Below the pieces are notes generated by a model. The model did no database searches. It had not been told where the DNA came from and saw only the letters and a program-made list of their open reading frames with translations. A DNA stretch of 64,000 bases, taken from NCBI RefSeq assembly GCF_000317145.1, contig NC_019697.1, positions 3,072,385-3,136,384 on the forward strand, in the 5' to 3' direction. The translations under genes were made by a program, and so were the position numbers. Shown here one piece after another: positions 26,323 through 34,867 of this stretch. This stretch comes from Chamaesiphon minutus PCC 6605. GTDB taxonomy: Bacteria; Cyanobacteriota; Cyanobacteriia; Cyanobacteriales; Chamaesiphonaceae. Position 1 is the stretch's first letter, and each line of letters opens with the position of its first letter.

Positions 26323-26859
26323 CTTTAATCGGTTAGTAAACTCCACATTTAGTCGAGCGAGCAATTGCAGCCAGTAGTCGGTATAAAAGTAAGTAGGTAA
26401 ATTACTCGGCGGAAATAGATACAAATAATGTGCGTACAAACCCGCAGCGGCAGCCAATAATTGCCAAACAACAATTAATAATAGCGACTTTACTTTACCC
26501 CAACCCAAAGTTTTGAGATCTAAGCTAACTAATAAACCTGCCGCACACAAAACAACAGCATCGACAAAAAACTGCACCCAAGTTAGTAAAATTACCGAGC
26601 CGATACTCCCAATAATCACCAGAATTAGTGCGCGCACATCGGTTTTAAAAAAGCCCCCAAAACCAAACGATACGCTGCGACTGGGGTAAGTAACAAACGC
26701 AGCCATCGCCACCACAGCAAAAGCTACCATCAACCAGATTTCTCGATTCCTAGTCCAATCGTATAGCAACCAACCGAAGGTCATGTACGTTAAAAATAGT
26801 AATACTAAAGAAATCCATGGTAGCTTGGGCAGGCGAGAAGTTGGGCGATCGAGTGCCAT
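26317..26859 (-). CDS. Conserved cyanobacterial membrane protein of unknown function
   Basis: 180 aa with four to five membrane segments (about residues 14-32, 40-60, 76-98, 100-112, 122-150) and a Tyr/Phe-rich C-terminal part (YLFPPSNLPTYFYTDYWLQLLARLN). The N-terminus MALDRPTSRLPKLPW is short and cytoplasmic. No functional motif seen; the same general pattern occurs in many cyanobacteria as a hypothetical membrane protein. Convergent overlap of 6 bp with the KirBac gene. Confidence 0.75.
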   Translation of the reverse strand: MALDRPTSRLPKLPWISLVLLFLTYMTFGWLLYDWTRNREIWLMVAFAVVAMAAFVTYPSRSVSFGFGGFFKTDVRALILVIIGSIGSVILLTWVQFFVDAVVLCAAGLLVSLDLKTLGWGKVKSLLLIVVWQLLAAAAGLYAHYLYLFPPSNLPTYFYTDYWLQLLARLNVEFTNRLKS

Positions 26860-26922
26860 ACGCTAAAATGTCAAAAGGATATCGATACCAGTCTATAATA
26901 TCTGTGAAAATGCACCGATGAA

Positions 26923-28053
26923 TTACTTCTGATCCTGAAATTGTCGAGCTAAGTTGAGTGCGTTTGTAGATTTGTTTTTGTTACCTTGTTGCTGATATAG
27001 TTGCGCCGCAGTCTTCAGATCGCTAACAGCACCGCCGCGCTCTTTGAGAGCCTGACGTGCCGTGCCTCTGTTGTAATATGCTTCGGCGAAATTAGGATCG
27101 AGTTCGATCGCTTTTGTAAAGTCTTTCGTCGCCCCTGCCAAATCTTGGATTTTTCTGCGTGCGAGTCCGCGATTGTTATATCCAAAAGCATAATCTGGTT
27201 TGAGTTGAATACTTTTATCGTAGTCGGTGATTGCCCCCGATTCATCACCTAGAGTGCGCCGTAAGTTTGCACGACTGTAATAGCTCAGATAATAATTAGA
27301 ATTGAGCTGAATCGCGCGATCGTAATCGGCCATCGCGCCGCGATTATCCCCCAGATCTGCTTTAGCCCACGCTCGATTATTATAAGCCAGATGGTAAGTA
27401 GGATTTGCTTCAATTGCCAGATCGTAATCGGCGATTGCGCCTTGTCGATCGCCTGACTGATATTTTGCCAAACCTCTATTTAGATAGGCATCAGCACGAT
27501 TGGGTTGAAGGTTGAGTATTTGCGAAAAATCGGCGATCGCCCCTGTAATATCACCCGATGCCTGAAGAAGATTGCCCCGATTGAGATAAGCATCGGTAGA
27601 TTTTGGCTCGATTTCAATCACACGCTTGTAATCGCTTAAAGCTCCTTGCTTATCGCCAAATTTAGCTTTGGCAACCGCTCGATTAAAATAGCTATTCGCA
27701 CTCTGAGGATTTAATTTAATTACCCGATCGTAATTATCGATTGCCTTTTGACGATCGCCAGAGAGATCGTACGCAATCGCCCGATTATAAATAGCCTTTT
27801 CAAAATTAGGCGCGAGCTGAATTGCTTGAGAAAAGTCAGCAATCGCACCAGTATAATTTTTCTGGATTAACTTTTGATTGCCAGAATTGAATAGCTCTTC
27901 AGCCTGTCTTTGCGGAGTTTGAGCCAGGTTATAACTATCTTTAATTCCAACAGGCAATAAATTATCGGCGATCGCCCGATCGTTACTAACAATAGCTGCC
28001 GCAAATACGATCGATAGAGCAGTTACAATTCTAAAGTTTATAAATAGTTTCAT
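26923..28053 (-). CDS. TPR-repeat protein with signal peptide
   Basis: 376-aa protein from ATG 28053; an upstream extension to 28125 is less likely. Residues 1-30 (MKLFINFRIVTALSIVFAAAIVSNDRAIA) form a signal peptide, so it is exported. About nine consecutive 34-residue tetratricopeptide repeats follow (A.ADFSQAIQLAPNFEKAIYNRA, SGDRQKAIDNYDRVIKLNPQS and so on), with D-x-x-G-A-I-A-D-Y-D-x-A-I spacing. TPRs give a protein-binding scaffold; the partner is unknown. Alone on its strand, between two membrane-protein genes. Confidence 0.88.
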   Translation of the reverse strand: MKLFINFRIVTALSIVFAAAIVSNDRAIADNLLPVGIKDSYNLAQTPQRQAEELFNSGNQKLIQKNYTGAIADFSQAIQLAPNFEKAIYNRAIAYDLSGDRQKAIDNYDRVIKLNPQSANSYFNRAVAKAKFGDKQGALSDYKRVIEIEPKSTDAYLNRGNLLQASGDITGAIADFSQILNLQPNRADAYLNRGLAKYQSGDRQGAIADYDLAIEANPTYHLAYNNRAWAKADLGDNRGAMADYDRAIQLNSNYYLSYYSRANLRRTLGDESGAITDYDKSIQLKPDYAFGYNNRGLARRKIQDLAGATKDFTKAIELDPNFAEAYYNRGTARQALKERGGAVSDLKTAAQLYQQQGNKNKSTNALNLARQFQDQK

Positions 28054-28217
28054 AACTAAAAAGCTTGATAAAACAACAATATTATTGCTTGAGCGTAGAA
28101 TATATTTTTGATTTATACAGTCCAACCATCACGTAGTCCAGTCTACTAATATTGTAATTGTAACGCGAGTTCGTGCGTGTAGCCGCCAAGCGATCCCGCT
28201 TGATGTCATCCTTAACT

Positions 28218-28997
28218 TCAATCTAAGGGTTGCAATTGTGCGTACTGATTGAAATAACGATTGGCAATCGCACCAGTGACAATTGTTGCAGCGATCGTAT
28301 TGCTTGCCATTACCATAAATAGTACGACAATCTGATAGCCAGCAGCATTCACAGGTTGTATCCCACCTAACAATCCCCCTGCCAAAAAGCCTGGAATCGT
28401 CACTAACCCAGAGATCGCCAAAGTATCGATCGTGGGTAGTAAAGTCGATTTTATCGCCGTTTGACGATAAGGCGCGATCGCCTGGGCTGGTGTTGCACCC
28501 AGACTCAACCGCGTTTCGATCTCAGCTTGATGTCGCTCGATCTCCCCGATCGCGCGTTCGCCCGCAATTGCCGTACTATTGAGCAAATATCCCAGACTTA
28601 TCCCGGCACAAGCGAGTAAATATTGCGGTTGCTGCCAACTAGTTGGTTTAATCACGACTAAAATCGTGTATCCTACTGCCACAATTAGCCCCGTACCGAT
28701 ACCTCCACCGACAATTGGTGCTAAATTCTTCATTCGATCGCCGATCCGATTGCTAGCGGCGATCGTCGTCGCCAATGCCATCGCGCCGATACAGCCTAAA
28801 GTCACCAGTGGAGTATTTAATTGCCAAATAAGCTGCAATCCAAAACCCATCACCAATAACTGCAAACACGCCCGCGCCGCTGCTACTAACGTTTGTCCTG
28901 CCAATCCCACTCCTTGCCATCGCAATAAACCAATCGCGATCGCAATTAAACCAAATGCCCAGGCTAAATCTTGTAAGTCTAATACGCGCGGATTCAT
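28218..28997 (-). CDS. fetB: FetB/YbbM-like ABC permease (UPF0014)
   Basis: 259-aa inner-membrane protein of the UPF0014 family; in E. coli FetB with the ATPase FetA exports iron and lowers oxidative stress. About seven membrane helices; family block GERAIGEIERHQAEIETRLSLGATPAQA and LPTIDTLAISGLVTIPGFLAGGLLGG are seen. Start at ATG 28997 (MNPRVLDLQDLAWAFG); upstream codons to 29072 are low-complexity repeat translation. FetA is not adjacent, so the substrate (iron or another metal) is inferred from family only. Confidence 0.88.
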   Translation of the reverse strand: MNPRVLDLQDLAWAFGLIAIAIGLLRWQGVGLAGQTLVAAARACLQLLVMGFGLQLIWQLNTPLVTLGCIGAMALATTIAASNRIGDRMKNLAPIVGGGIGTGLIVAVGYTILVVIKPTSWQQPQYLLACAGISLGYLLNSTAIAGERAIGEIERHQAEIETRLSLGATPAQAIAPYRQTAIKSTLLPTIDTLAISGLVTIPGFLAGGLLGGIQPVNAAGYQIVVLFMVMASNTIAATIVTGAIANRYFNQYAQLQPLD

Positions 28998-29070
28998 GGG
29001 TAACGGTAATGGGTAATGGGTAATGGCTAGATAGGTGGATGGATCGTGTAGTTTATTGACCCTTTCCCCC

Positions 29071-29389
29071 AAAGCCTAAAGCCTAAGAGGATGTCTGAAA
29101 ACTCAATTTTGTTAAGCTCAAACCCTAGAGAATCCCCCCTAGCCCCCCTTAAAAAGGGGGGAAATGGATTTTAAAGTCCCCCTTTTTAAGGGGGATTTAG
29201 CGGCGCATCGAACGGGAGGTTCCCTCCCGTTTGTGTGCGACAAGACAGGGGGATTTACCCAGCGTAAACGAAGCAATTAGACTTTTCAGACATCCTCTAA
29301 AACCTAAAGCCTAAAGCCTAAAGCCTAAAGCCTAAAACCTAAAGCCTAAAGCCTAAAGCCTAAAACCTAAAGCCTAAAGCCTAAAATCT
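29071..29389. repeat. Heptamer array AAAGCCT, split by a miniature element
   Basis: Two units (29071-29084) lie left of the element and, to the right, 13 units in perfect register (29299-29389: AAAACCT, AAAGCCT x4, AAAACCT, AAAGCCT x3, AAAACCT, AAAGCCT x2, AAAATCT). The last unit overlaps the corA stop codon (CTA at 29388-29390). This is the longest clean array in the window. Confidence 0.9.
29087..29297. mobile_element. 211-bp miniature inverted-repeat element inserted in the heptamer array
   Basis: Ends GAGGATGTCTGAAAA (29087-29101) and TTTTCAGACATCCTC (29283-29297) are exact complements, with weaker pairing inward. The flanks TAA (29084-29086) and TAA (29298-29300) are a duplication: deleting the element and one TAA restores unbroken heptamers. 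Inside are further hairpins: CCCCCTTTTTAAGGGGG-like arms near 29141-29195 and AACGGGAGG-TTC-CCTCCCGTT near 29210-29231. No coding capacity, so it must be moved by a transposase elsewhere; a TNA target fits the IS1031 subgroup of IS5 (inference). Confidence 0.85.
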
Positions 29390-30518
29390 AGATGACTGAC
29401 TTAAACCAACCACGTTTCCAGAAGAAAAACACCAAACTACCAGCGGTGATTCCCATGAGAGCCAAACAAAAAGGATAACCCCAATACCAGCCTAATTCGG
29501 GCATATTTAGTGGAGATTTGGATCGATCGAAGTTCATGCCGTACACGCCAGCAATAAATGTCAAAGGAATAAAGATTGCTGAGACAACGGTAAGTAATTT
29601 CATGATTTCATTCATTTTATTACTAACTGCCGATAGATAGACATCCATCAATCCGGTTGCGAGTTCTCGATAGGTTTCAACCATATCCATTACCTGGACG
29701 GTATGATCGTAGCAATCTCTCAGGTATACTTGGACATCATTACTAATTAGATCGCTACCATCGCGAATCAATGAATTAATAGCATCTCGTTGTGGCCAAA
29801 TTGCTCGGCGGATCGTCAGTAATTCGCGGCGAATTTTGTAGATTTTTTCTAATGTCGATCGAGTGGGACGAGTGATGACTTCATTTTCTAATTCTTCAAT
29901 TAATTCACCATAATATTCTAAGACCGGAAAAAAGCCATCGACGATCGCATCGAGCAGACAATAAGCTAAATAGTCTGCACCTTGTTTGCGAACGATGCCG
30001 CGATCTAATTCAATCCTTTTTCTAACTCCATGAAAGCAGTCTTGTTCGGGTTCTTCTTGAACCGTAAGCAGATAATTTTTACCTAAAACTAAGCTAACTT
30101 GCTCCTTAACAAATCCATTTCGATCTGGATTGAGGATGACCATAGTCGCAATAATTAATAACTGATCTTGATAGTCTTCAACCTTCGGACGCTGTGGCAC
30201 GTTGACGATATCTTCAACCAACATTTGATGGAGATTAAAAATCGAACCTAAAGCTTCCCAGGTAGCATTATTCCCCAATCCCAAAACATCGATCCAGGAG
30301 ACAGTATGAGTCTTTAAATATTCATTAATTGTCTCAGGATCTTTAATAATCGTGCGTGAAAAACTATCTCGATCGTAATCGATCGAGACTAGCTCTGCTG
30401 GGGGTGCATCTTCACTGAGATGTAGCTGTCCCGGCATCGTGCCCGGTCGATCGTAAAAATACTCCAACCGAGATGTTTCGGGCGAACGATAGGTAGAGGG
30501 GAAATCTAATTTTGACAC
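29388..30518 (-). CDS. corA: Magnesium/cobalt transporter CorA
   Basis: 376-aa CorA-type divalent metal channel of the inner membrane, pentameric in relatives. Long acidic cytoplasmic part (residues 1-310) with the typical SWIDVLGLGN, HQMLVEDIVNVPQRPKVEDYQDQLLI blocks, a long helix (LENEVITRPTRSTLEKIYKIRRELL), then two C-terminal membrane helices joined by Y-G-M-N (GVYGMNFDRSKSPLNMPELGW), the selectivity loop. The last residues (FFFWKRGWFKSVI) are the basic tail. Its stop codon lies in a heptamer array. Confidence 0.95.
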   Translation of the reverse strand: MSKLDFPSTYRSPETSRLEYFYDRPGTMPGQLHLSEDAPPAELVSIDYDRDSFSRTIIKDPETINEYLKTHTVSWIDVLGLGNNATWEALGSIFNLHQMLVEDIVNVPQRPKVEDYQDQLLIIATMVILNPDRNGFVKEQVSLVLGKNYLLTVQEEPEQDCFHGVRKRIELDRGIVRKQGADYLAYCLLDAIVDGFFPVLEYYGELIEELENEVITRPTRSTLEKIYKIRRELLTIRRAIWPQRDAINSLIRDGSDLISNDVQVYLRDCYDHTVQVMDMVETYRELATGLMDVYLSAVSNKMNEIMKLLTVVSAIFIPLTFIAGVYGMNFDRSKSPLNMPELGWYWGYPFCLALMGITAGSLVFFFWKRGWFKSVI

Positions 30519-30556
30519 GATCGGTATAAATAGTTTTTGAGTGAATGAGTATTAAC

Positions 30557-31071
30557 TTACAAATATCGCGGAAAATCCGCATAATTAGTATTGGCAGCTA
30601 GCAGCAGAATTAATAAATTCGAGATCGCAAAAGCACGGTATGTTTTTTAAGTACGGGCACCGCCGAAGTTAATGCCGCAGTACCCGCCGACACGCTGACT
30701 GTCACAGTCAAGATATAGTCGATCGTTAACGAGCCGCCAGCAACCAAGCCAGCCATCAATCCCAAATTTTCCCGCGCCACAATATACGAGCCACCACCAT
30801 TGGGATAAGCTTTAATCGTCTGGCTGTAGGATAAAATTACGATTCCCAGTAGCAGCATAATGACAGCCGCGATCGGAATAGAGTAGCCCAGCGCACTACT
30901 ACCCGCTGCGACTAAGACTAGTAAAATTTCTTCAGTAGCATAAGCCACTGAAGATGGTGCATCGGAAGATAGCACCGCCAAGGCAGCCGCATTACTGAGT
31001 CTTTCCTCCGCATGGGCACTAGTCGGTAAGGACTTACCCACTAGCAATCGCTTCAGTCCAGATAATGACAT
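30557..31071 (-). pseudogene. Decayed KimA/YdaO-type APC permease
   Basis: The intact part (153 codons) is the N-terminus of a KimA/YdaO-like potassium or amino-acid permease: LPTSAHAEERLSNAAALAVLSSD, then APSSVAYATEEILLVLV and NGGGSYIVARENLG are family signatures. It stops after HTVLL, about one quarter of the normal length of 600 or more. In another minus frame at 30557-30619 I read NLLILLLAANTNYADFPRYL, which is the family segment near helix 8 (relatives: LLAANTNYADFPR). So an internal deletion removed the middle, and the rest after this piece is gone. No functional transporter is encoded. Confidence 0.85.
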
Positions 31072-31218
31072 ATGGTTAAACTAATAGTGGGTAGATGTCA
31101 GCGATCGATCGAGATACTCAATCTCGAACTCTAGGTAGGGTGTGTCAACTCAATGCTCTGCCCGATCGATTGCAGTCTCAACGATGAGACTACTATCTTA
31201 ATTTTGACAACTTAATTC

Positions 31219-31650
31219 ATGGAAAATAACCTCAATCTCTGGTGGATTTATGCTTTGCTTTCAGCTTTTTTTGCGGCATTAACTACCATTTTTGCTAAGA
31301 TTGGGGTCGCTAATGTCGATGCTAATTTAGCCACTGCCGTGCGAACTGTAGTCATCTTGATGTTTGCCTGGGGCATCGTCTTGGCACAAGGCAATTTGCC
31401 GCTGCTAGCTACGATCTCCTCTCGATCGCTGATTTTTTTGATAGTTTCTGGGCTGGCAACTGGCTTGTCTTGGATTTTTTACTTTCAAGCACTAAAGTTA
31501 GGTAAAACCGCACAAGTCGCGCCGATCGATAAATCTAGCGTTGTGATGGTGATTCTGTTTTCAGCACTCTTTCTCCAAGAACCGCTCACGTTTAAAGTTA
31601 TCGTCGGCGGATTGCTAATTGTCATCGGCACTCTAGTTTTAGTATTGTAA
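31219..31650 (+). CDS. Single-domain EamA-family (DMT) transporter
   Basis: 143-aa inner-membrane protein with five hydrophobic helices and one EamA domain; such half-size members work as dimers. Seen: WWIYALLSAFFAALTTIFAKIG at the start, GLSWIFYFQALKLGKTAQVAPIDKSS (the conserved loop before helix 4), and a C-terminal LQEPLTFKVIVGGLLIVIGTLVLVL. Substrate unknown; relatives export small metabolites. Followed after 10 bp by the DUF362 gene, so the two may be co-transcribed. Confidence 0.87.
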   Translation: MENNLNLWWIYALLSAFFAALTTIFAKIGVANVDANLATAVRTVVILMFAWGIVLAQGNLPLLATISSRSLIFLIVSGLATGLSWIFYFQALKLGKTAQVAPIDKSSVVMVILFSALFLQEPLTFKVIVGGLLIVIGTLVLVL

Positions 31651-31660
31651 TCTCGATTTT

Positions 31661-32491
31661 GTGAATAATCCCACTTCCGACACTCATACAACTCCAACTC
31701 GATCGTTTATTTATCAACCGCCGCCAGCCGCTCGTGACGCCAGACATATTTTAGTTAAACCCAATCTCGGCTACCCGCTGGGAGCACCATTTACCGTTAG
31801 TATAGGCGTTTTGGGTAAAGTACTCCAAGCCCTCCGCCAAGCTAGCCCCAATGCCCAAATCTCGATCGTCGAAGGAGTTTGCTCTCCCGTGAGCCTTCAC
31901 GATATTGCCAGCAAAAACGGGCTGTACGCGCTGCTAGACGATCGGATGGAATTACTCGACGCCGATACGCTCCCACTAGTCGAATACCCCAATTTATCCC
32001 CCACTCCCGTCCGATTTCAGACAATGTGGGCACCCGCACTCCTCCAGCAAGTAGATTGCCGAATTACCGTCGGCACCTTCAAACGGACGATGCTTAAAGA
32101 TAAACCCCTGATCTCCGCATCGCTCAAAAATCTCTACGGACTCTTCCCGCGATCGAAATATCACGCTCGCAGCCTCAATTCGCGCGGACAACTCCACAAA
32201 CCCTCTGTCCCCCTAGTTCTCCAAGATGTCTATTTTTGCATCGGACATCTATTCGACGGCGCAGTCGTCGATGCCGATCTCCGGATGATTAGCCCCGACT
32301 GGAAACCCGATCGCGGTCGGACGATCGAGTTTGGTAAGATATTTGCGGGCACCGATCCAATTGCTGTCGATCGAGCCGCCTGTATCGCCACTGGCGAACC
32401 TATCTCAGATTATCTCGACGAGATCGATGCTCTTCGGGAGAAACGAGAATCCACAATCTGCAATCCGCAATCCGCAATCCAAAATGACTAA
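31661..32491 (+). CDS. DUF362 domain protein
   Basis: 276 aa from a GTG at 31661. DUF362 proteins are often fused to or found with ferredoxin domains; here no Fe-S Cys motif is present, so only the core remains. Seen: ILVKPNLGYPLGAPFTVSI (N-terminal strand typical of the family), ISASLKNLYGLFPRSKYH, and AGTDPIAVDRAACIATG near the C-terminus (relatives: GTDPVAVDAVG). The last residues (STICNPQSAIQND) come from AATCCGC tandem repeats that run into the next gene. Function unknown. Overlaps the next gene by 8 bp. Confidence 0.8.
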   Translation: MNNPTSDTHTTPTRSFIYQPPPAARDARHILVKPNLGYPLGAPFTVSIGVLGKVLQALRQASPNAQISIVEGVCSPVSLHDIASKNGLYALLDDRMELLDADTLPLVEYPNLSPTPVRFQTMWAPALLQQVDCRITVGTFKRTMLKDKPLISASLKNLYGLFPRSKYHARSLNSRGQLHKPSVPLVLQDVYFCIGHLFDGAVVDADLRMISPDWKPDRGRTIEFGKIFAGTDPIAVDRAACIATGEPISDYLDEIDALREKRESTICNPQSAIQND

Positions 32492-32990
32492 ACTCCTCTT
32501 CGTCTGTCTCGGTAATATCTGTCGCTCGCCAGCCGCCGAGAATATTATGAATCACCTAGTAGCCCAAGCCGGAATGAGCGATCGGATCGAGTGTGACTCA
32601 GCCGGAACTGCTAGTTATCATACTGGCAATCCACCCGATCGTCGGATGCGAGCCGCCGCCGCCAACCGAGATCTGCCGATGGTTGGTAAAGCTAGGCAAT
32701 TTACCAAAGCCGACTTTACCGCCTTCGATCTGATTTTGGCGATGGATCGCGAAAACTATCATAATATCCTCGCGCTCGTTGGCTCCGCTGCTCCTTCGGA
32801 GAATCTTCAAGAGCAGTATCGCGACAAAGTTAAGCTGATGTGCGACTTTGCCACCGAGCATCTCGATAAAGAAGTTCCCGATCCCTATTATGGCGGTGCA
32901 GAAGGCTTTGATTATGTGATTGACTTGCTGCTAGATGCTTGTAGCGGACTGCTGCTAGAGCTAGAAACCACAGCCGCTAAAAAGGTTTAG
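32484..32990 (+). CDS. Low-molecular-weight protein tyrosine phosphatase
   Basis: 168-aa cytoplasmic phosphatase. The P-loop is V-C8-L-G-N-I-C13-R14-S-P with the C-x5-R-S signature at the very N-terminus, SAGTASYHTGNPPDRRM follows, and the general acid Asp is in VPDPYYGG (about residue 135). Start at ATG 32484 (MTKLLFVCLGN), inside the end of the DUF362 frame and directly after a repeat AATCCGCAATCC, so there is no normal ribosome site; translation is probably coupled. In bacteria such enzymes act on tyrosine kinases of polysaccharide export or on arsenate (not determined). Confidence 0.93.
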   Translation: MTKLLFVCLGNICRSPAAENIMNHLVAQAGMSDRIECDSAGTASYHTGNPPDRRMRAAAANRDLPMVGKARQFTKADFTAFDLILAMDRENYHNILALVGSAAPSENLQEQYRDKVKLMCDFATEHLDKEVPDPYYGGAEGFDYVIDLLLDACSGLLLELETTAAKKV

Positions 32991-33060
32991 GGTGTTGCTG
33001 AATTCAAGTATGAAAAGTTAGAGCGGGGAACGGGGAAAAGAGCAACGATCCTACCTCAAA

Positions 33061-33663
33061 TTAGCAATGCCAGATAATTGAGTTACCTAGCTGTGGGCGA
33101 TCGAAGCCCAATTCGGTACACACTGCATCTAGTGGCAGATCCCAAGGCTCGATCGGTAGTGATTCAACATAGGCAAAATCAAAGACAATGCCGATCGTCG
33201 GAATCTTGCGCCAATCGGCATCAGCACGGAGACGATCGTAATAACCACCCCCATAACCCAAGCGATAATTATTAAAATCGATCGCGACAGCCGGAACCAG
33301 AATCAGATCGACGTTACTGGCTGCTAGAGTCGGTAATTCTGCACTCGGTTCTAAAATTCCATACTCCCCAGTTACTAGCAGTTCTGAAGGCTGCCAGCGG
33401 TGCCAGCGTAGATCTTTGCCAACACATCGGGACAATCCCCATTGTTTATCGGTAGCTTTAAATAACGAGTGGAGATTTGGCTCTTGGCGACAGCTTTGAT
33501 ACGCCAGAATCGTCTGTGCCTCGACAAATTGGTGGCAATTTGCGAGATGATGGCAGATGCGATCGCTTTGCATTTGCCACACTGCTGGGGCTAAAGCCTG
33601 TCGCTGTTGGAGAAATTGACGACGCAGAGTCTGTTTATGCCGATTCACGAGCGTAAGTCTCAA
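33061..33663 (-). CDS. 5-formyltetrahydrofolate cyclo-ligase
   Basis: 200-aa ATP-dependent enzyme turning 5-formyl-THF into 5,10-methenyl-THF in one-carbon metabolism (YgfA/MTHFS family). The signature NYRLGYGGGYYDR (about residues 150-162) and the basic N-terminal RRQFLQQRQAL are seen, as is the substrate-site segment ILVPAVAIDF. Full length. Divergent from the alpha/beta hydrolase gene, convergent with the phosphatase gene. Confidence 0.92.
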   Translation of the reverse strand: MRLTLVNRHKQTLRRQFLQQRQALAPAVWQMQSDRICHHLANCHQFVEAQTILAYQSCRQEPNLHSLFKATDKQWGLSRCVGKDLRWHRWQPSELLVTGEYGILEPSAELPTLAASNVDLILVPAVAIDFNNYRLGYGGGYYDRLRADADWRKIPTIGIVFDFAYVESLPIEPWDLPLDAVCTELGFDRPQLGNSIIWHC

Positions 33664-33718
33664 TTAAAATAGTAGATCCGGTACACTTATTGACGCCCGC
33701 GCGAACTGTTCACCACTG

Positions 33719-34603
33719 ATGTTTCCAAGTTTCTTACCTAGTAGTGTCGCTCGACTCACACAGCCAGAATCGATCGAGTTCGCCAGTCAAATCCAACGCA
33801 CAGGTATTATCACATCCTTACTCCTCGAACAGATCGCGACTAGTTATACCCGTCAGGGCGTAGGTGGCATCCCGATCGTCTTTTTACATGGATTCGACAG
33901 TTCGATTTTGGAGTTTCGGCGAATTATCCCAATTATTGCAGCACATCGCGAAGTTTGGGCGATCGATCTGCTAGGATTTGGCTTTACCGAAAGATTGCCT
34001 GATTGCCCGTTTAGTTCGACAAGTATCCGCACTCATTTAGAAGCATTCTGGCAGGTAAAGATCCAACAGCCGATAATCTTAGTCGGTGTCTCGATGGGTG
34101 GTGCCGCCGCGATCGAATTTACACTCAATCATCCCACAGCCGTCGATAGACTGATTCTCATCGATAGTGCTGGTTTCACTCAGCCGCCAGCGATGGGTAA
34201 GTTTCTAATCCAACCATTAGGCAATTTAGCCACCAACTTTTTATCAAGTCCCAAGGTTCGTAGAAGTGTTAGCGAGAAAGCTTATTTCGATCGCTCCTTT
34301 GTGACTGAAGACGCGCAATTATGCGCCGCACTGCATTTAGAAATGCCGAATTGGAGCGAAGCTTTGATTGCATTTACTCGCAGTGGTGGGTATGGATATT
34401 TACTCGATCGGTTGTCAGCGATCGAGCAAGAGACTCTAATCCTCTGGGGTAAGCAAGATCGCATACTAGGGATTAAAGCAGCAGAGTTATTCAAGAAACG
34501 CTTACCTAATTCTCAACTCAAATGGATCGATAATTGCGGGCATGTTCCCCATCTGGAAATGGCTCAGATTACGGCTGAATATATTTTAGATTTTATTAAA
34601 TAA
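33719..34603 (+). CDS. Alpha/beta hydrolase
   Basis: 294-aa hydrolase fold protein. Oxyanion region VFLHGFDSS, nucleophile elbow VGVSMGGAAA (Ser), acid in LILWGKQDRILG (Asp), base in DNCGHVPHLE (His), all in canonical order; a cap region (residues about 150-225) lies between strands 6 and 7. Cytoplasmic; no signal peptide. Substrate unknown; relatives include ester and C-C bond hydrolases. ATG at 33719. The 264-bp gap that follows holds the promoter region of the iron cluster. Confidence 0.9.
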   Translation: MFPSFLPSSVARLTQPESIEFASQIQRTGIITSLLLEQIATSYTRQGVGGIPIVFLHGFDSSILEFRRIIPIIAAHREVWAIDLLGFGFTERLPDCPFSSTSIRTHLEAFWQVKIQQPIILVGVSMGGAAAIEFTLNHPTAVDRLILIDSAGFTQPPAMGKFLIQPLGNLATNFLSSPKVRRSVSEKAYFDRSFVTEDAQLCAALHLEMPNWSEALIAFTRSGGYGYLLDRLSAIEQETLILWGKQDRILGIKAAELFKKRLPNSQLKWIDNCGHVPHLEMAQITAEYILDFIK

Positions 34604-34777
34604 TTGCTCGTATTTCAAACCAGCGAATTATGGAAATCTTACAGCACATCTGAGCTGGCATAAATGTTATCTATTCGACTACATATGCCTTCTACCCTAT
34701 ACCTTCTACTTTCTACCCTCTCGTCTGCCATCTGTAACCCTACTAAAGCGAATTGGTATGAGTGTTTGCGTTCTGAC

Positions 34778-34819
34778 TAATAATATTATTAATTATTTAA
34801 TTTCATAGCTGGTTATAAT
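34778..34819 (+). promoter_or_regulatory. AT palindrome and -10 box upstream of the multicopper oxidase gene
   Basis: A perfect 14-bp palindrome TAATAATATTATTA (34778-34791) lies 22 bp before a perfect TATAAT (34814-34819), itself 48 bp before the ATG. The palindrome overlaps the place of a -35 box and resembles the AT-rich half-sites of Fur operators (GATAAT repeats). Regulation by Fur would fit the iron genes downstream, but this is only a resemblance. Confidence 0.4.
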
Positions 34820-34867
34820 AGCTAGTTAAGATAGTTTCTCAATATGTAGGGCAACTTACTACCAGTT

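Noticed and set aside
29071-29389. CRISPR array
   Set aside because: Units are 7 bp in direct tandem without spacers, unlike 28-37 bp repeats with unique spacers.
32331-32483. 51-residue N-terminal extension of the phosphatase
   Set aside because: It lies in another frame of the DUF362 gene; the catalytic P-loop of the family begins at residue 8 of the ATG at 32484.
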